Source: Fibrobacter succinogenes (GTDB taxonomy: Bacteria; Fibrobacterota; Fibrobacteria; Fibrobacterales; Fibrobacteraceae). Taken from it: a DNA stretch of 35,584 nucleotides. A program made the translations under genes and the position numbers. The stretch covers positions 1-35,584 of the forward strand of contig CACWPM010000029.1 of the NCBI GenBank assembly GCA_902762795.1. Direction: 5' to 3'. Shown here piece after piece: positions 8,374-16,957 of this stretch. The notes under the pieces were generated by a model that had not been told where the DNA came from, ran no database searches, and saw nothing but the letters and a program-made list of their open reading frames with translations. Positions within the stretch are counted from its first letter, which is position 1; each line of letters begins with the position of its first letter.

Positions 8374-9936
8374 CTAGAATTTCGTATCCACCGGATTGAA
8401 GTTGAATTTCACGCCCGAGCGGATCCAGGCATCGGAGCCATCTTCTTTTTTGTCATGAGCGAGATTACGATAAAGGCGAAAACCACCGCCCACGTAGAAC
8501 TTGAACCAGTCCGTTACATCCCTTTGATAAAGGACATCAACGAGGAACTGTTTTTCAACGGTACCAGACAAAGTATTTTCCGATGCCAGAGCGACATTAT
8601 AGTCCGTATAAAGTTCCTTATCGCCTTGACGGAGCCAAGCTAGCGTAAGCGATGTAGAATGGACATTCCATTTCCAGTTGAAGTCAAACCACAAGTCAAG
8701 TGCGTCACCGCCCCTGCGGTAACCGATGGGATAATCGACAAAGTAAGCATCCGCATAATCGCTGTCACCCTGTTCGCGATAATTACTGCGATAGTTGCGA
8801 CGTCCCGTATATTTGAGGAGCGGAAGCCGGCTATTGTTTGCAGCTGGATCCGTTTTTACCACATCCAGGCGCCAAGAGAACGTGCCATACTTACGCGTTT
8901 CCAGTTCATGGTAGTAGCCCACCATATAGTTGATGATAGATCGATTCGTTCCCATTTTTTTGTCTTCGCCGACCGGACTTGCAATATCTTCCATATTAAT
9001 TTGACTATAAAACTTTGCGCCGTTCGAAGTCTTGTAGCCGAATTCTACAGATGTCGCAGCAGAAGTGTACCCAGTCGCATAGTTATCATGCCAATACATA
9101 AACGGATTGAACGAACGAAATTCAAGAGACTTGCCGCCAATAACACTTTGTTCTACAGCATAAATCCAAAACTTTTTCGTTTCGATACCAAATCTATGGA
9201 ACACTAAATTTTTCACGTTCTCTCTATAAACGCGATTGCGTTGGTTGCTCACCTGATTCCCGCGATCCGTACACTTTTGGGCGTAAGCTTCGGTCCCTTT
9301 TTCAGGGCAAACGGCGCCATGTTCATAATCAATCACATCGCCCATAAGCCATGCATTCAAGGAACTCAGCAAAAAATCATAGCGGAAAATTCCAATATTC
9401 AATTTCCAATGAATTCCATCGTGATAAGGTATGCCACCAAGGAAAATATCGTTCTTGGAAATTTTCAAACCTTCAGGGTCAAAACGGCCAAACTGCACAA
9501 AGCCCACGGAATTATCCCATTTGGCATAAGCGTTTATAGGCACGTTGATATCGAGTTCGCTCGGCTTGTAAGTAAAATTCGTCTTGAGTTCGCTATTGTA
9601 CCAAGCTTCCAAATCCTTGCGCAATGGCAAATCCATCAAGAAATGGAAATTCTTGTAACCCGCACGGAAAGAAAGCGTAAAGAAAGGTTCAATGCGCTCT
9701 TCGTAATTGCGGGCAGTTTCAAGCGGAATTCGAAGCCCCCGCCAGTTGCTACCGTAATTTTCAGCAGTATCTACGGCAAACAACGGATCAGTCGGACCTC
9801 CATTAAACCCGATATTAAAGTCCGTTCCGATCTGGAAATAGCCCACTTGTTTCGCAGACGTTTCTGACGGATTTTCAACGGATGCAAAAACCGCAGCCGC
9901 TCCCAGGCATGCAAAAAACAAAATACGAGATATCAT
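8374..9936 (-). CDS. Predicted outer-membrane beta-barrel protein, function unknown
   Basis: This 520-residue protein has a signal peptide (hydrophobic stretch to about residue 18, likely cleavage after VFA). The rest has alternating aromatic and polar segments typical of transmembrane beta-strands and ends in phenylalanine, as many outer-membrane barrels do. I see no enzyme motif. The size and the internal region around FNPFMYWHDN loosely recall Wzi-type or porin-like barrels, but this is only a guess. The gene follows ftsZ on the same strand, separated by about 800 bp of repeats, so it is probably transcribed independently. No clear Shine-Dalgarno sequence precedes the ATG. A terminator lies at 8270-8303. 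Confidence 0.75.
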   Translation of the reverse strand: MISRILFFACLGAAAVFASVENPSETSAKQVGYFQIGTDFNIGFNGGPTDPLFAVDTAENYGSNWRGLRIPLETARNYEERIEPFFTLSFRAGYKNFHFLMDLPLRKDLEAWYNSELKTNFTYKPSELDINVPINAYAKWDNSVGFVQFGRFDPEGLKISKNDIFLGGIPYHDGIHWKLNIGIFRYDFLLSSLNAWLMGDVIDYEHGAVCPEKGTEAYAQKCTDRGNQVSNQRNRVYRENVKNLVFHRFGIETKKFWIYAVEQSVIGGKSLEFRSFNPFMYWHDNYATGYTSAATSVEFGYKTSNGAKFYSQINMEDIASPVGEDKKMGTNRSIINYMVGYYHELETRKYGTFSWRLDVVKTDPAANNSRLPLLKYTGRRNYRSNYREQGDSDYADAYFVDYPIGYRRGGDALDLWFDFNWKWNVHSTSLTLAWLRQGDKELYTDYNVALASENTLSGTVEKQFLVDVLYQRDVTDWFKFYVGGGFRLYRNLAHDKKEDGSDAWIRSGVKFNFNPVDTKF

Positions 9937-10137
9937 AAGATAAATGTATTAAAAAGGCGATCCCGGCAACCCGGAAATTGTCCCAGGCAGGCTCTATAAG
10001 GCATGAGAAACAAGACAAAGAAACATCCGCTCAAGTCGGGCATGACAACTACAATGAGTCGAGCGGAACAAAGCACTCTTGTATTGCGCGCGAAAAACGA
10101 GAGCAGAGCGGTATCAACAGAGCCACGGTGCACATCC
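9937..10137. other. Gene-free spacer flanking the hairpin array
   Basis: No protein-coding feature is supported here. The segment holds GC-rich fragments (GATCCCGGCAACCCGG near 9960) that resemble pieces at the opposite end of the block (ACCCAGGCAGGG near 10580). These may be remnants of the same repeat family. Confidence 0.4.
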
Positions 10138-10225
10138 GTGAGCCATAAGCGGCACGGCGTAAGCGTGCCGTGTTGGCGAGAGCGGAGCGCCGACGGAGTT
10201 TTTCTATTAAATCAAAGCGAAGCGG
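10138..10225. repeat. 88-bp direct repeat, copy 1
   Basis: This begins GTGAGCCATAAGCGG, contains a hairpin at 10150-10170, then GGCGAGAGCGGAGCGCCG, and ends with an AT-rich TCTATTAAATCAAAGCG part. It matches 10476-10563 at 86 of 88 positions. Confidence 0.85.
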
Positions 10226-10508
10226 GTACTCTCTGTGAGCCGGAATGACCAAGCGCAAGCTGGTCATGAAGGCGAGAGCGGAGCGCCGACGGAGCTTTTC
10301 TATTAAATCAAAGCGAAGCGGGTACTCTGTGAGCCGGAATGACCAAGCGCAAGCTGGTCATGAAGGCGACCTTTGACCACTTAGTGCTTTAGCACTTATG
10401 TGGGCATGGCCACCTTTAGGTGGTAGCGAGGCGATGACGGAGTCTCGTTTTGCACAAGAGCCGAACGGACATGCCGTGAGCCATAAGCGGCACGGCGTAA
10501 GCGTGCCG
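10150..10508. repeat. Array of six short hairpins
   Basis: Hairpins lie at 10150-10170, 10246-10266, 10340-10360, 10377-10403, 10410-10423 and 10488-10508. Four have a GNRA tetraloop (GTAA or GCAA) with one bulged purine on the 5' side of the stem. The other two have a TTTA loop. Five of the six (all except 10377-10403) are followed within a few bases by GGCGA. The stems differ in sequence while the geometry is kept, which suggests selection for structure. Confidence 0.65.
10175..10369. repeat. 96-bp tandem repeat, two copies
   Basis: The unit starts GGCGAGAGCGGAGCG and ends with a hairpin of TGACCA and TGGTCA plus GAAGGCGA. Copy one starts at 10175 and copy two at 10271. Copy two has a 2-bp deletion in CTCT and one substitution. 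The 5' part of the unit is also part of the 88-bp repeat, so the region is a mosaic of modules. Confidence 0.85.
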
Positions 10509-10563
10509 TGTTGGCGAGAGCGGAGCGCCGACGGAGCTTTTCTATTAAATCAAAGCGGAGCGG
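10476..10563. repeat. 88-bp direct repeat, copy 2
   Basis: Second copy of the unit at 10138-10225, with two substitutions. It sits about 170 bp beyond the stop codon of ftsZ, on the 3' side of that gene. Confidence 0.85.
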
Positions 10564-10733
10564 ACACGATAAGGACCACCCAGGCAGGGAGACCCGGGTG
10601 ATCCCTTGTGTTGTGGTAGGTGCGCACTCACGCACCCGTGTGTGTGTGTTCTTTCTCGAAGGCGCACTCGAAAACATTCGAACGCACCAGGTCGAATTTT
10701 TGCATTGGAATGTACGCTAATCGTTATTCACGA
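10564..10733. other. Spacer between ftsZ stop and repeat array
   Basis: No gene is supported. It contains a run of alternating GTGTGTGTGT next to CACGCACCC (10630-10650) and a GC-rich ACCCAGGCAGGGAGACCCGG segment. I could not find a convincing intrinsic terminator for ftsZ here. Confidence 0.4.
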
Positions 10734-12398
10734 TTAGAACAAGTCAGAATTCATGCGCATGAAGGCCGGCAAGTCATAATCGACGTTGCTTTCCTTGAGA
10801 GCATCTTCAGGAGCCTTCTGGTTACGCATAAAGGCAGGCGTGCCATAATCAACGGCGCTCACCTGTTCGGTAGCCGAACGAGATTCCTGCTTACCGAAAG
10901 AGCTTGCATAGTTACCGCTAGAAAGAGGATCCGCTTCTGCAACACCCGGCATTTCTTCAGTTTCACGAAGAGTTGCCGTCGCAACAGCTTCTTCGGCATA
11001 ACCAGTCTTGGCATCAAAATTCGGAGAGGCAAAAGAAGATGCCGGAGCGAACATGGCGGCAGCTGCATTCACCGGAGCAGCCGGGCGGGCTGCACTGGCA
11101 TAAGAACTCTGCGGAACAGATGCGTAAGACGGAGCTGCAGAGACAACGCGCTGTGTAACAGCCGGAGCCATAACAGTCGGAGCGGCAGTCATAGCGGCGG
11201 TCGGCATTGCTGCCGTTGGCATAGCTGCCGTGGCACGACCTGCGAGAGCAACGAAGTTCGTCGTCGGACGCGGCGTTGCCGCCTGAACCGGAGCAGCTGC
11301 GGGTTGATAAGCCGGGGCCTGGAAACCTTGTGCCTGCTGGTATGCAGCGGTACCAACGCCAGCGTAATTCACGGCAGCAGCATTGTTCGTGCCACCGCAA
11401 CCCGTTGCGATAATGGTGATGCAAACCTTGTCACCAAGTTCCGGAAGAGTGATATCACCAACGATGATGTTCGGGTTGCCATCTTCGCCCACAGCGTCGT
11501 AAATATGTTCCATTGCTTCGTTATGTTCGAGCAAGGAGTAGTTTTCACCGTGAGAAACGTTGATGAGCACACCAGAAGCACCCTGGATATCGATATCTTC
11601 GAGGAGCGGAGAAGAAAGCGCTGCATCGGCAGCGGCAACACCGCGACCTTCGCCTTCAGCCGTACCCGTACCCATGAGAGCAGAACCACCCTTGAGCATG
11701 ACCTTGCGGATATCGGCAAAGTCAACATGCACAAGACCATGACGGAACATGATGCTGCAAATGCTCTGCACCGCATTGCCGAGAATTTCGTCAGCCATTT
11801 TGAAGGCTTCGTCAACAGTAGCACTCTTGTTCGTGTTCTGGATGAGGTTCAAGAGCTTCTTGTTTTCGATGACGATAATCGTATCGGCAGCTTCGCGAAG
11901 AGCGCGGACACCGCTCTGGGCCAAGGAATTACGGACATTACCTTCGAAACGGAACGGCTTTGTCACGACAGCAACCGTAAGGATTCCAAGTTCACGAGCA
12001 ACAGTAGCGACAATCGGAGCAGCACCCGTTCCGGTACCACCGCCCATGCCCGCCGTCACAAACACGAGATCGGCGCCCACCATGGCTCTCTTCAGATCAT
12101 CGATATTTTCTTCGACAGCCTTGCGACCCATTTCCGGATCCATGCCTGCACCGAGATTTCTCGTGCTCTTTTCGCCGATGAGAATCTTGTGGTCAGCGAG
12201 GCTTTGGTCGAGCGCCATGGAATCGGTATTGATAGCGTAGTATTCTACACCTTCAATATTCATCTGTTTCATGCGGTTCACTGTGTTGCCGCCGGCACCG
12301 CCGACACCGAACACCTTCACCTTAGCGTTTCTGGATGGGGATTCATCTCCTGTAATGCGAGATGTCGCCTCGAAGTTGATATTTGCAAAGTCACTCAT
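10734..12398 (-). CDS. ftsZ: Cell division protein FtsZ
   Basis: This tubulin-like GTPase polymerises into the division ring. The 554-residue protein has the nucleotide-binding GVGGAGGNTVNRM at about 31-43 and the tubulin signature GGGTGTG at 119-125. The conserved core ends near residue 345. The linker that follows is long (about 165 residues) and rich in Ala, Pro and Thr, with an AAMPT repeat. The tail holds two versions of the C-terminal peptide that normally binds FtsA and other partners: VDYGTPAFMRNQ at 516-527 and VDYDLPAFMRMN at 539-550. Most FtsZ proteins have only one. The start ATG follows AGGGAG with good spacing. The gene is last in the dcw cluster, 33 bp after ftsA. Confidence 0.97.
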   Translation of the reverse strand: MSDFANINFEATSRITGDESPSRNAKVKVFGVGGAGGNTVNRMKQMNIEGVEYYAINTDSMALDQSLADHKILIGEKSTRNLGAGMDPEMGRKAVEENIDDLKRAMVGADLVFVTAGMGGGTGTGAAPIVATVARELGILTVAVVTKPFRFEGNVRNSLAQSGVRALREAADTIIVIENKKLLNLIQNTNKSATVDEAFKMADEILGNAVQSICSIMFRHGLVHVDFADIRKVMLKGGSALMGTGTAEGEGRGVAAADAALSSPLLEDIDIQGASGVLINVSHGENYSLLEHNEAMEHIYDAVGEDGNPNIIVGDITLPELGDKVCITIIATGCGGTNNAAAVNYAGVGTAAYQQAQGFQAPAYQPAAAPVQAATPRPTTNFVALAGRATAAMPTAAMPTAAMTAAPTVMAPAVTQRVVSAAPSYASVPQSSYASAARPAAPVNAAAAMFAPASSFASPNFDAKTGYAEEAVATATLRETEEMPGVAEADPLSSGNYASSFGKQESRSATEQVSAVDYGTPAFMRNQKAPEDALKESNVDYDLPAFMRMNSDLF

Positions 12399-12431
12399 AG
12401 TTTATCTCCCTGATTTGAGTGGTTTATGTTG

Positions 12432-13673
12432 TTAAAAATAAGTCTTAAAGATGTCGCGAATGCGCTGCATACCCTTCTTCACGGTAACGAGCAACTGGGT
12501 ATCCGTGTCACGCTGTTTTCTTTCGCGATGTTTCTTGTTTGCGTAATACAAGAGGCCAATGCCCGTAGCATAAGACGGATTCTGGAACGCTTCCTGAATA
12601 CCGCTCATGCCTCTCGGCTTACCGATATGGACTGGCTTCTTAAATACTTTAGCAGCAATTTCTTCAATGCCGGTAAGGTTGCAGCAACCACCCGTAAGCA
12701 CAATACCGCCATCAATAACGGTATCCAAGTGGTGCTTTTCCAAGTCCTTGGCCAACAGCTTGAAAATTTCAGCTACACGCGCAGTAATAATTTGTGCCAA
12801 AAGTTTACGCGAACAAAGAACCTCTCCGCGGTCGCCCACACCTGGGACCGGGAAAGTTTCATCTTCAATCAAATTGTTGAGCGAGCAGGTGCCGTACTTT
12901 TTCTTGAGTTCTTCGGCCTTTGTAAGCGAGACCGGAACTTTAAGGCACTTGCTAATGTCACTTGTAATAATGTTTCCCGCCATGTCAAGAGAGGCCGTGT
13001 AACGCACGGAATCCTTCACGAAAACGGCCACATCGGCAGATCCTGCACCAATGTCAATGAGCGCGACACCTAGTTCTCGTTCATCATTCGAGAGCACGGC
13101 TGATGCAGCGGCGAGCGGTTCAAGTACAAAACCCGCAACGTTGAGACCCGCTCGGTTCACGCATTTCGCAATGTCTTGGAGAGCATTCGGACGGGAAGTC
13201 ACCACCTGAACTTCAACTCCCAAACGGCGTCCTGAATAACCTTTAGGATTGCGAATACCCGTTCTATCGTCCAGCGTATATTCACCCGGAAAGATGTGGA
13301 TAATTTCTCCAGCCTTGTCCGGAAGCGTACTTGCAAGTCTTTGGACATTGACGATATCCTCGTCTCGCACTTCATTGGTCGGAAGTGAAACAAGACCCTT
13401 GTAGCTGTAAGACGATACATGCTTACCAGCAATGCCAACATAGACATCGCGCACATCAACGCCAGCCGATGATTCAAGCATGTGGACGGCCTTCTGCAAC
13501 GTTTCGACGACAGTATCATATTCATCGGACGATTCCAGTGGAAAGTCACCACATTCCACGACTCGGACGGATTCACCTTCCGAGATGCCGACAAACAAAT
13601 TCACTTTCGAAGCGCCAATATCGAGCCCGAAAATGTAGTCTTCTTTTTTGACCATTTGTTTATTGTCATCCAT
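12432..13673 (-). CDS. ftsA: Cell division protein FtsA
   Basis: This actin-like ATPase tethers FtsZ to the membrane. The 413-residue protein has the phosphate-1 loop FGLDIGASKVNLFVG near residues 14-28, a phosphate-2 motif LIDIGAGSADVAVFV in the middle and the adenosine motif GGIVLTGGCCNLTG. The C-terminus ends in a basic amphipathic segment (KKGMQRIRDIFKTYF), which fits the membrane-targeting helix of the family. An AGAGGTG sequence precedes the ATG. The start overlaps ftsQ by 8 bp. FtsZ, its partner, follows directly. Confidence 0.96.
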   Translation of the reverse strand: MDDNKQMVKKEDYIFGLDIGASKVNLFVGISEGESVRVVECGDFPLESSDEYDTVVETLQKAVHMLESSAGVDVRDVYVGIAGKHVSSYSYKGLVSLPTNEVRDEDIVNVQRLASTLPDKAGEIIHIFPGEYTLDDRTGIRNPKGYSGRRLGVEVQVVTSRPNALQDIAKCVNRAGLNVAGFVLEPLAAASAVLSNDERELGVALIDIGAGSADVAVFVKDSVRYTASLDMAGNIITSDISKCLKVPVSLTKAEELKKKYGTCSLNNLIEDETFPVPGVGDRGEVLCSRKLLAQIITARVAEIFKLLAKDLEKHHLDTVIDGGIVLTGGCCNLTGIEEIAAKVFKKPVHIGKPRGMSGIQEAFQNPSYATGIGLLYYANKKHRERKQRDTDTQLLVTVKKGMQRIRDIFKTYF

Positions 13674-14508
13674 TGATACACCTCTTATCGATGTTTTTTA
13701 TATACGCAAATCCATGAAATCTCATATCTACCTCGCTAGCACAAAGGAGGTCTCTTCTAAAGCCCTTTCCGATAGCCTCGTACAAAGTAAATAATTCCTT
13801 ATTCCAATTTACTTCTGGAAACATCACTCTAAATCCAGCATCCTTGAAGAACACTTCAAAAGCCTTATCCTGTTCGGACCATCCCACTTGCGACACACGG
13901 TCGTAAAGAGGCTTGTCTTCTTTGCGCATGGCAAACAAGAACTGAGCGACCTGCTTTACTTTACCTATAGATTCTTTATCGAGTATTGGCAGGTGGAGCG
14001 CCGTCATCATCGACATCGGGAGCGAAAGTCCTCTTTCGGAATAAACCGTTCCCTTGCCATCTTCAAGTACAGACAAAATCGGGGACGCTTCTTGAAGTTT
14101 GATGTAAAGCGAAGAAGGGAACTTGCTTTCCACTTCGGCGGAATGGATAAGCGGAATCTGCAAAAGAGATTTCTTGACAGAATCGGCATCCAGTTCCGAC
14201 ATAAGCATTCCCGTTTCCACTTGGGCGCTCTGCACCACATCTTCCCACGAAAGCATACGGTTACCTTCGATTTCAATATACTGCAAATGCCTAAGTTCAA
14301 GCGGATTGATCTGGTGTAAATAGAAACGACTCTGCCACAAGGCGACGGTAGCCACAACAATGAGCAGTGTTAAAATCCAGCCCTTGCGCTTGTACCAACG
14401 AACAGCCGTACCGACGCGCATCCGTCTCTTACGGGCACGCTTACGTCTACGCTTGCGTTCATTGTATCCGATCCGTCGACCGAACATGTTCGTTTCATCT
14501 AATCTCAA
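13666..14508 (-). CDS. ftsQ: Cell division protein FtsQ
   Basis: This bitopic membrane protein belongs to the divisome and links the early ring proteins to FtsL and the septal synthases. The 280-residue protein has a very basic cytoplasmic N-terminus (residues 11-38), a membrane segment at about 43-64 and a POTRA-like region starting near LQYIEIEGNRMLSWEDV. The proposed start is a TTG overlapping the murC stop as TTGA, preceded by GGAGAAGAG at good spacing. An ATG seven codons further in (14487) lacks such a site. The 3' end overlaps ftsA by 8 bp. Confidence 0.9.
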   Translation of the reverse strand: MRLDETNMFGRRIGYNERKRRRKRARKRRMRVGTAVRWYKRKGWILTLLIVVATVALWQSRFYLHQINPLELRHLQYIEIEGNRMLSWEDVVQSAQVETGMLMSELDADSVKKSLLQIPLIHSAEVESKFPSSLYIKLQEASPILSVLEDGKGTVYSERGLSLPMSMMTALHLPILDKESIGKVKQVAQFLFAMRKEDKPLYDRVSQVGWSEQDKAFEVFFKDAGFRVMFPEVNWNKELFTLYEAIGKGFRRDLLCASEVDMRFHGFAYIKNIDKRCING

Positions 14509-15887
14509 AGACTCTTCTCCAAAATCGTTTGACCAAGCTTCCAGATATTACCGGCTCCCATCAAGACAATCACGTCATTCGGCTTGAGCAAATCCTTGCA
14601 TACTGGAATCAAGTTGTTCACGTCACCGATAAAACGAGCATCGCGGTGTCCACGGTCGGCAGCGCTGTTCGATACCATCGCACCCGTGACGCCTTCAATC
14701 GGCTTCTCGCGGGACGGATAGATATCGGTCACCAAAAGCACATCGCAGTTCGAGAACGCACTGCCAAAAGCTTCGTGCTGGTCACGAGTGCGAGTAAACA
14801 AGTGCGGTTGGAAAGCGACAATAATACGCTTGTCCGGGAACGCTTCGCGGAAACCGAGAAGTGTTGCAGTCGCTTCGGTCGGATGGTGCGCATAGTCGTC
14901 GAAGACCATGACGCCATTCTTTTCACCGATAAACTCAAAACGACGTTTCACGCCTTCGAAAGCAGCCACGGCCTTGCGGGCAACTTCAATCGAAATTCCT
15001 TCTTCGACAGCGAGCGCTACAGCAGCAGTCGCGTTCAACACATTGTGACGGCCAGGAATCTGGAGTTTGAATTCGCCAAGACTCTTGCCATCGCAAAGAA
15101 TTTCGAATTTCGGGTATCCCTTCACAAACGCAAGATTTTCAATGCGGTACTTCGCCTGGCGCGTAAAGCCATATGTAATCACGGGTTTCTTCAAATGAGA
15201 CAAGATCTGCTGCACGTTCGGATCGTCAAGGCAGACAATCACCTGGCCGTAGAACGGAATCTTGTTTGCAAACTGCGTGAACGCATCCTTGATGGCATCG
15301 ATATTTTCGTAAGTATCGAGGTGGTCGGCATCGATGTTCGTGATGATTGCCGAAGACGGCATCATCGAAAGGAAACTGCGGTCAAATTCGTCACTTTCGG
15401 CAATGAGGTAATCGCCATGTCCCACCTTGGCGCCACTGCACTTGCCCTTCACAATACCGCCCACGATAATCGTCGGATCAAGGCCAGCTTCTTCCCAGAT
15501 GGCGCCAACGATAGATGTCGTCGTGGTCTTTCCGTGCGTACCGGCAATGGAGAGCGTGTACTTGAGACGCATCAATTCACCAAGCATTTCGGCACGGCGA
15601 ATCACCGGAATACGGCGGTTGCGAGCCTCGACAAGTTCCGGATTGTCATACGGAATAGCAGAAGAATAAACGACCAGGTCGGCATCGATAACATTCTTCG
15701 CTTCGTGCTTCGGGTCAATGCGAATTCCGAGGCCTTTCAAGTAATCGATGACAGCGCCCTCGCCCATATCGGACCCCGTCACCACAAAGCCGTTCTCGTG
15801 AAGCACTTCGGCAATACCGGACATACCGGCGCCACCGATACCCACAAAATGCAGGCGACGAACACGTTTACAATCATTAATCTGCAT
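14505..15887 (-). CDS. murC: UDP-N-acetylmuramate--L-alanine ligase
   Basis: This enzyme adds L-alanine to UDP-MurNAc using ATP, the first amino-acid step of the peptidoglycan stem. The 460-residue protein has the N-terminal UDP-binding motif FVGIGGAGMSGIAEVL, the ATP loop GTHGKTTTTSIVGAI and the DDYAHHPTE motif typical of MurC. Length is normal. The start overlaps the murG stop by one base (TAATG). Confidence 0.97.
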   Translation of the reverse strand: MQINDCKRVRRLHFVGIGGAGMSGIAEVLHENGFVVTGSDMGEGAVIDYLKGLGIRIDPKHEAKNVIDADLVVYSSAIPYDNPELVEARNRRIPVIRRAEMLGELMRLKYTLSIAGTHGKTTTTSIVGAIWEEAGLDPTIIVGGIVKGKCSGAKVGHGDYLIAESDEFDRSFLSMMPSSAIITNIDADHLDTYENIDAIKDAFTQFANKIPFYGQVIVCLDDPNVQQILSHLKKPVITYGFTRQAKYRIENLAFVKGYPKFEILCDGKSLGEFKLQIPGRHNVLNATAAVALAVEEGISIEVARKAVAAFEGVKRRFEFIGEKNGVMVFDDYAHHPTEATATLLGFREAFPDKRIIVAFQPHLFTRTRDQHEAFGSAFSNCDVLLVTDIYPSREKPIEGVTGAMVSNSAADRGHRDARFIGDVNNLIPVCKDLLKPNDVIVLMGAGNIWKLGQTILEKSL

Positions 15888-16957
15888 TACGATCTCTCCA
15901 TATCCAGAATTATTTTCGCAATCTGGTCTGCGGCATCGGGCATACCAAGCGTTGCAGCGGCTTCGCCCATCTGCTTCAAGCGCTCCGAATCATAAAGGAG
16001 TGCTTCAACTTTATTCCAAAGATCATTCGGTTCATCATCCAGTTCCACGAGCGCAGCGCCTGCTTTTTCTACAACACGTGCATTATGTTCCTGATGGTTT
16101 GCAGTCGCATGCGGGTACGGGAGCAAAATGGACGGCTTGCCAAAGGCAAGGATTTCTGCAAGTCCCGATGCTCCGGCACGGCTAATAATCAAGTCGGCAT
16201 GTTTCATGTACGCATAGATGTTGTCCAAGAAGCCACGGACGGCGACATTCGGCAAAATACCAAGTCGTTCATTGATACTGTCGACATTCTTTGCACCCAC
16301 CTGCCACACAACGCTAATATCTTCATGAGCGGCAATGCGATCAATGCTTTCTTCAATTTTATTGTTAATACCGGTAGCACCTTGGGAACCACCGACAATG
16401 AAAACAGCCTTGCGACCTTCACGGAACTCAATCGGGCGTTCCAGAGAATCCGCTGCAGGCAAGTCACGAATTGGGTTACCAAGAATACGAGTCTTTTCAA
16501 TCGGAAAACCCTTCATCGCTTCTTCGGAAGTGACAAAAACCGTCTTTGCATAACGGGCGCCAACCTTATTCGCAACACCCGCGACAGCATTCTGTTCCTG
16601 CAAATATACCGGAATACCCATAGAGCCCGCGGCAAGCACGATCGGGAGCGAGACATAGCCGCCCGTCGCAATTACCACATCCGGAGCAACTTTCTTCACA
16701 ACGCTCTTCGCACGAACATAGGCCTTGGTCAAATTGAAAGGCAAGGCTAAATTTTTTAGAAATGGGCCACGGTGCAGAGGAACCGCAGAAATATATTCAT
16801 ACGGCCAGTTCTTTGCCACAAGGCGTTCTTCCATAGAATCCTTACGGCCCGCAAACGTAATCTGAGTGACACCCATTTTCTTTAAGCTCTCGGCAATAGC
16901 CACTGCCGGGAAAATATGACCTCCAGTGCCACCACAAACAAAGAGGAACTTTTTCAT
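15887..16957 (-). CDS. murG: UDP-GlcNAc:undecaprenyl-PP-MurNAc-pentapeptide transferase MurG
   Basis: This membrane-associated GT28 glycosyltransferase converts lipid I to lipid II. The 356-residue protein has the signature GGTGGHIFPAVAIAESL close to the N-terminus and the C-terminal donor-site motif SRAGASGLAEILAFGKPSIL, followed by PYPHATANHQ. The ATG follows AAGGAG and overlaps the ftsW stop as ATGA. Confidence 0.97.
   Translation of the reverse strand: MKKFLFVCGGTGGHIFPAVAIAESLKKMGVTQITFAGRKDSMEERLVAKNWPYEYISAVPLHRGPFLKNLALPFNLTKAYVRAKSVVKKVAPDVVIATGGYVSLPIVLAAGSMGIPVYLQEQNAVAGVANKVGARYAKTVFVTSEEAMKGFPIEKTRILGNPIRDLPAADSLERPIEFREGRKAVFIVGGSQGATGINNKIEESIDRIAAHEDISVVWQVGAKNVDSINERLGILPNVAVRGFLDNIYAYMKHADLIISRAGASGLAEILAFGKPSILLPYPHATANHQEHNARVVEKAGAALVELDDEPNDLWNKVEALLYDSERLKQMGEAAATLGMPDAADQIAKIILDMERS

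Noticed and set aside
10138-10563. CRISPR array
   Set aside because: The repeats are 88 and 96 bp long and form overlapping modules. There are no uniform short repeats, unique spacers or cas genes.
10003-10720. Several short frames in the repeat block after ftsZ
   Set aside because: They translate the same repeat modules (RERSADG, FLLNQS) in different contexts. They are by-products of the repeats.
10620-12413. Long open frame of 597 codons on the plus strand opposite ftsZ
   Set aside because: It is the antisense shadow of ftsZ. Its translation is rich in Arg, Ser and His without domain structure, and ftsZ is certain.
14367-15995. Long plus-strand frame opposite ftsQ, murC and part of murG
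   Set aside because: Antisense to clear, overlapping cell-wall genes. The translation has no recognisable motif.
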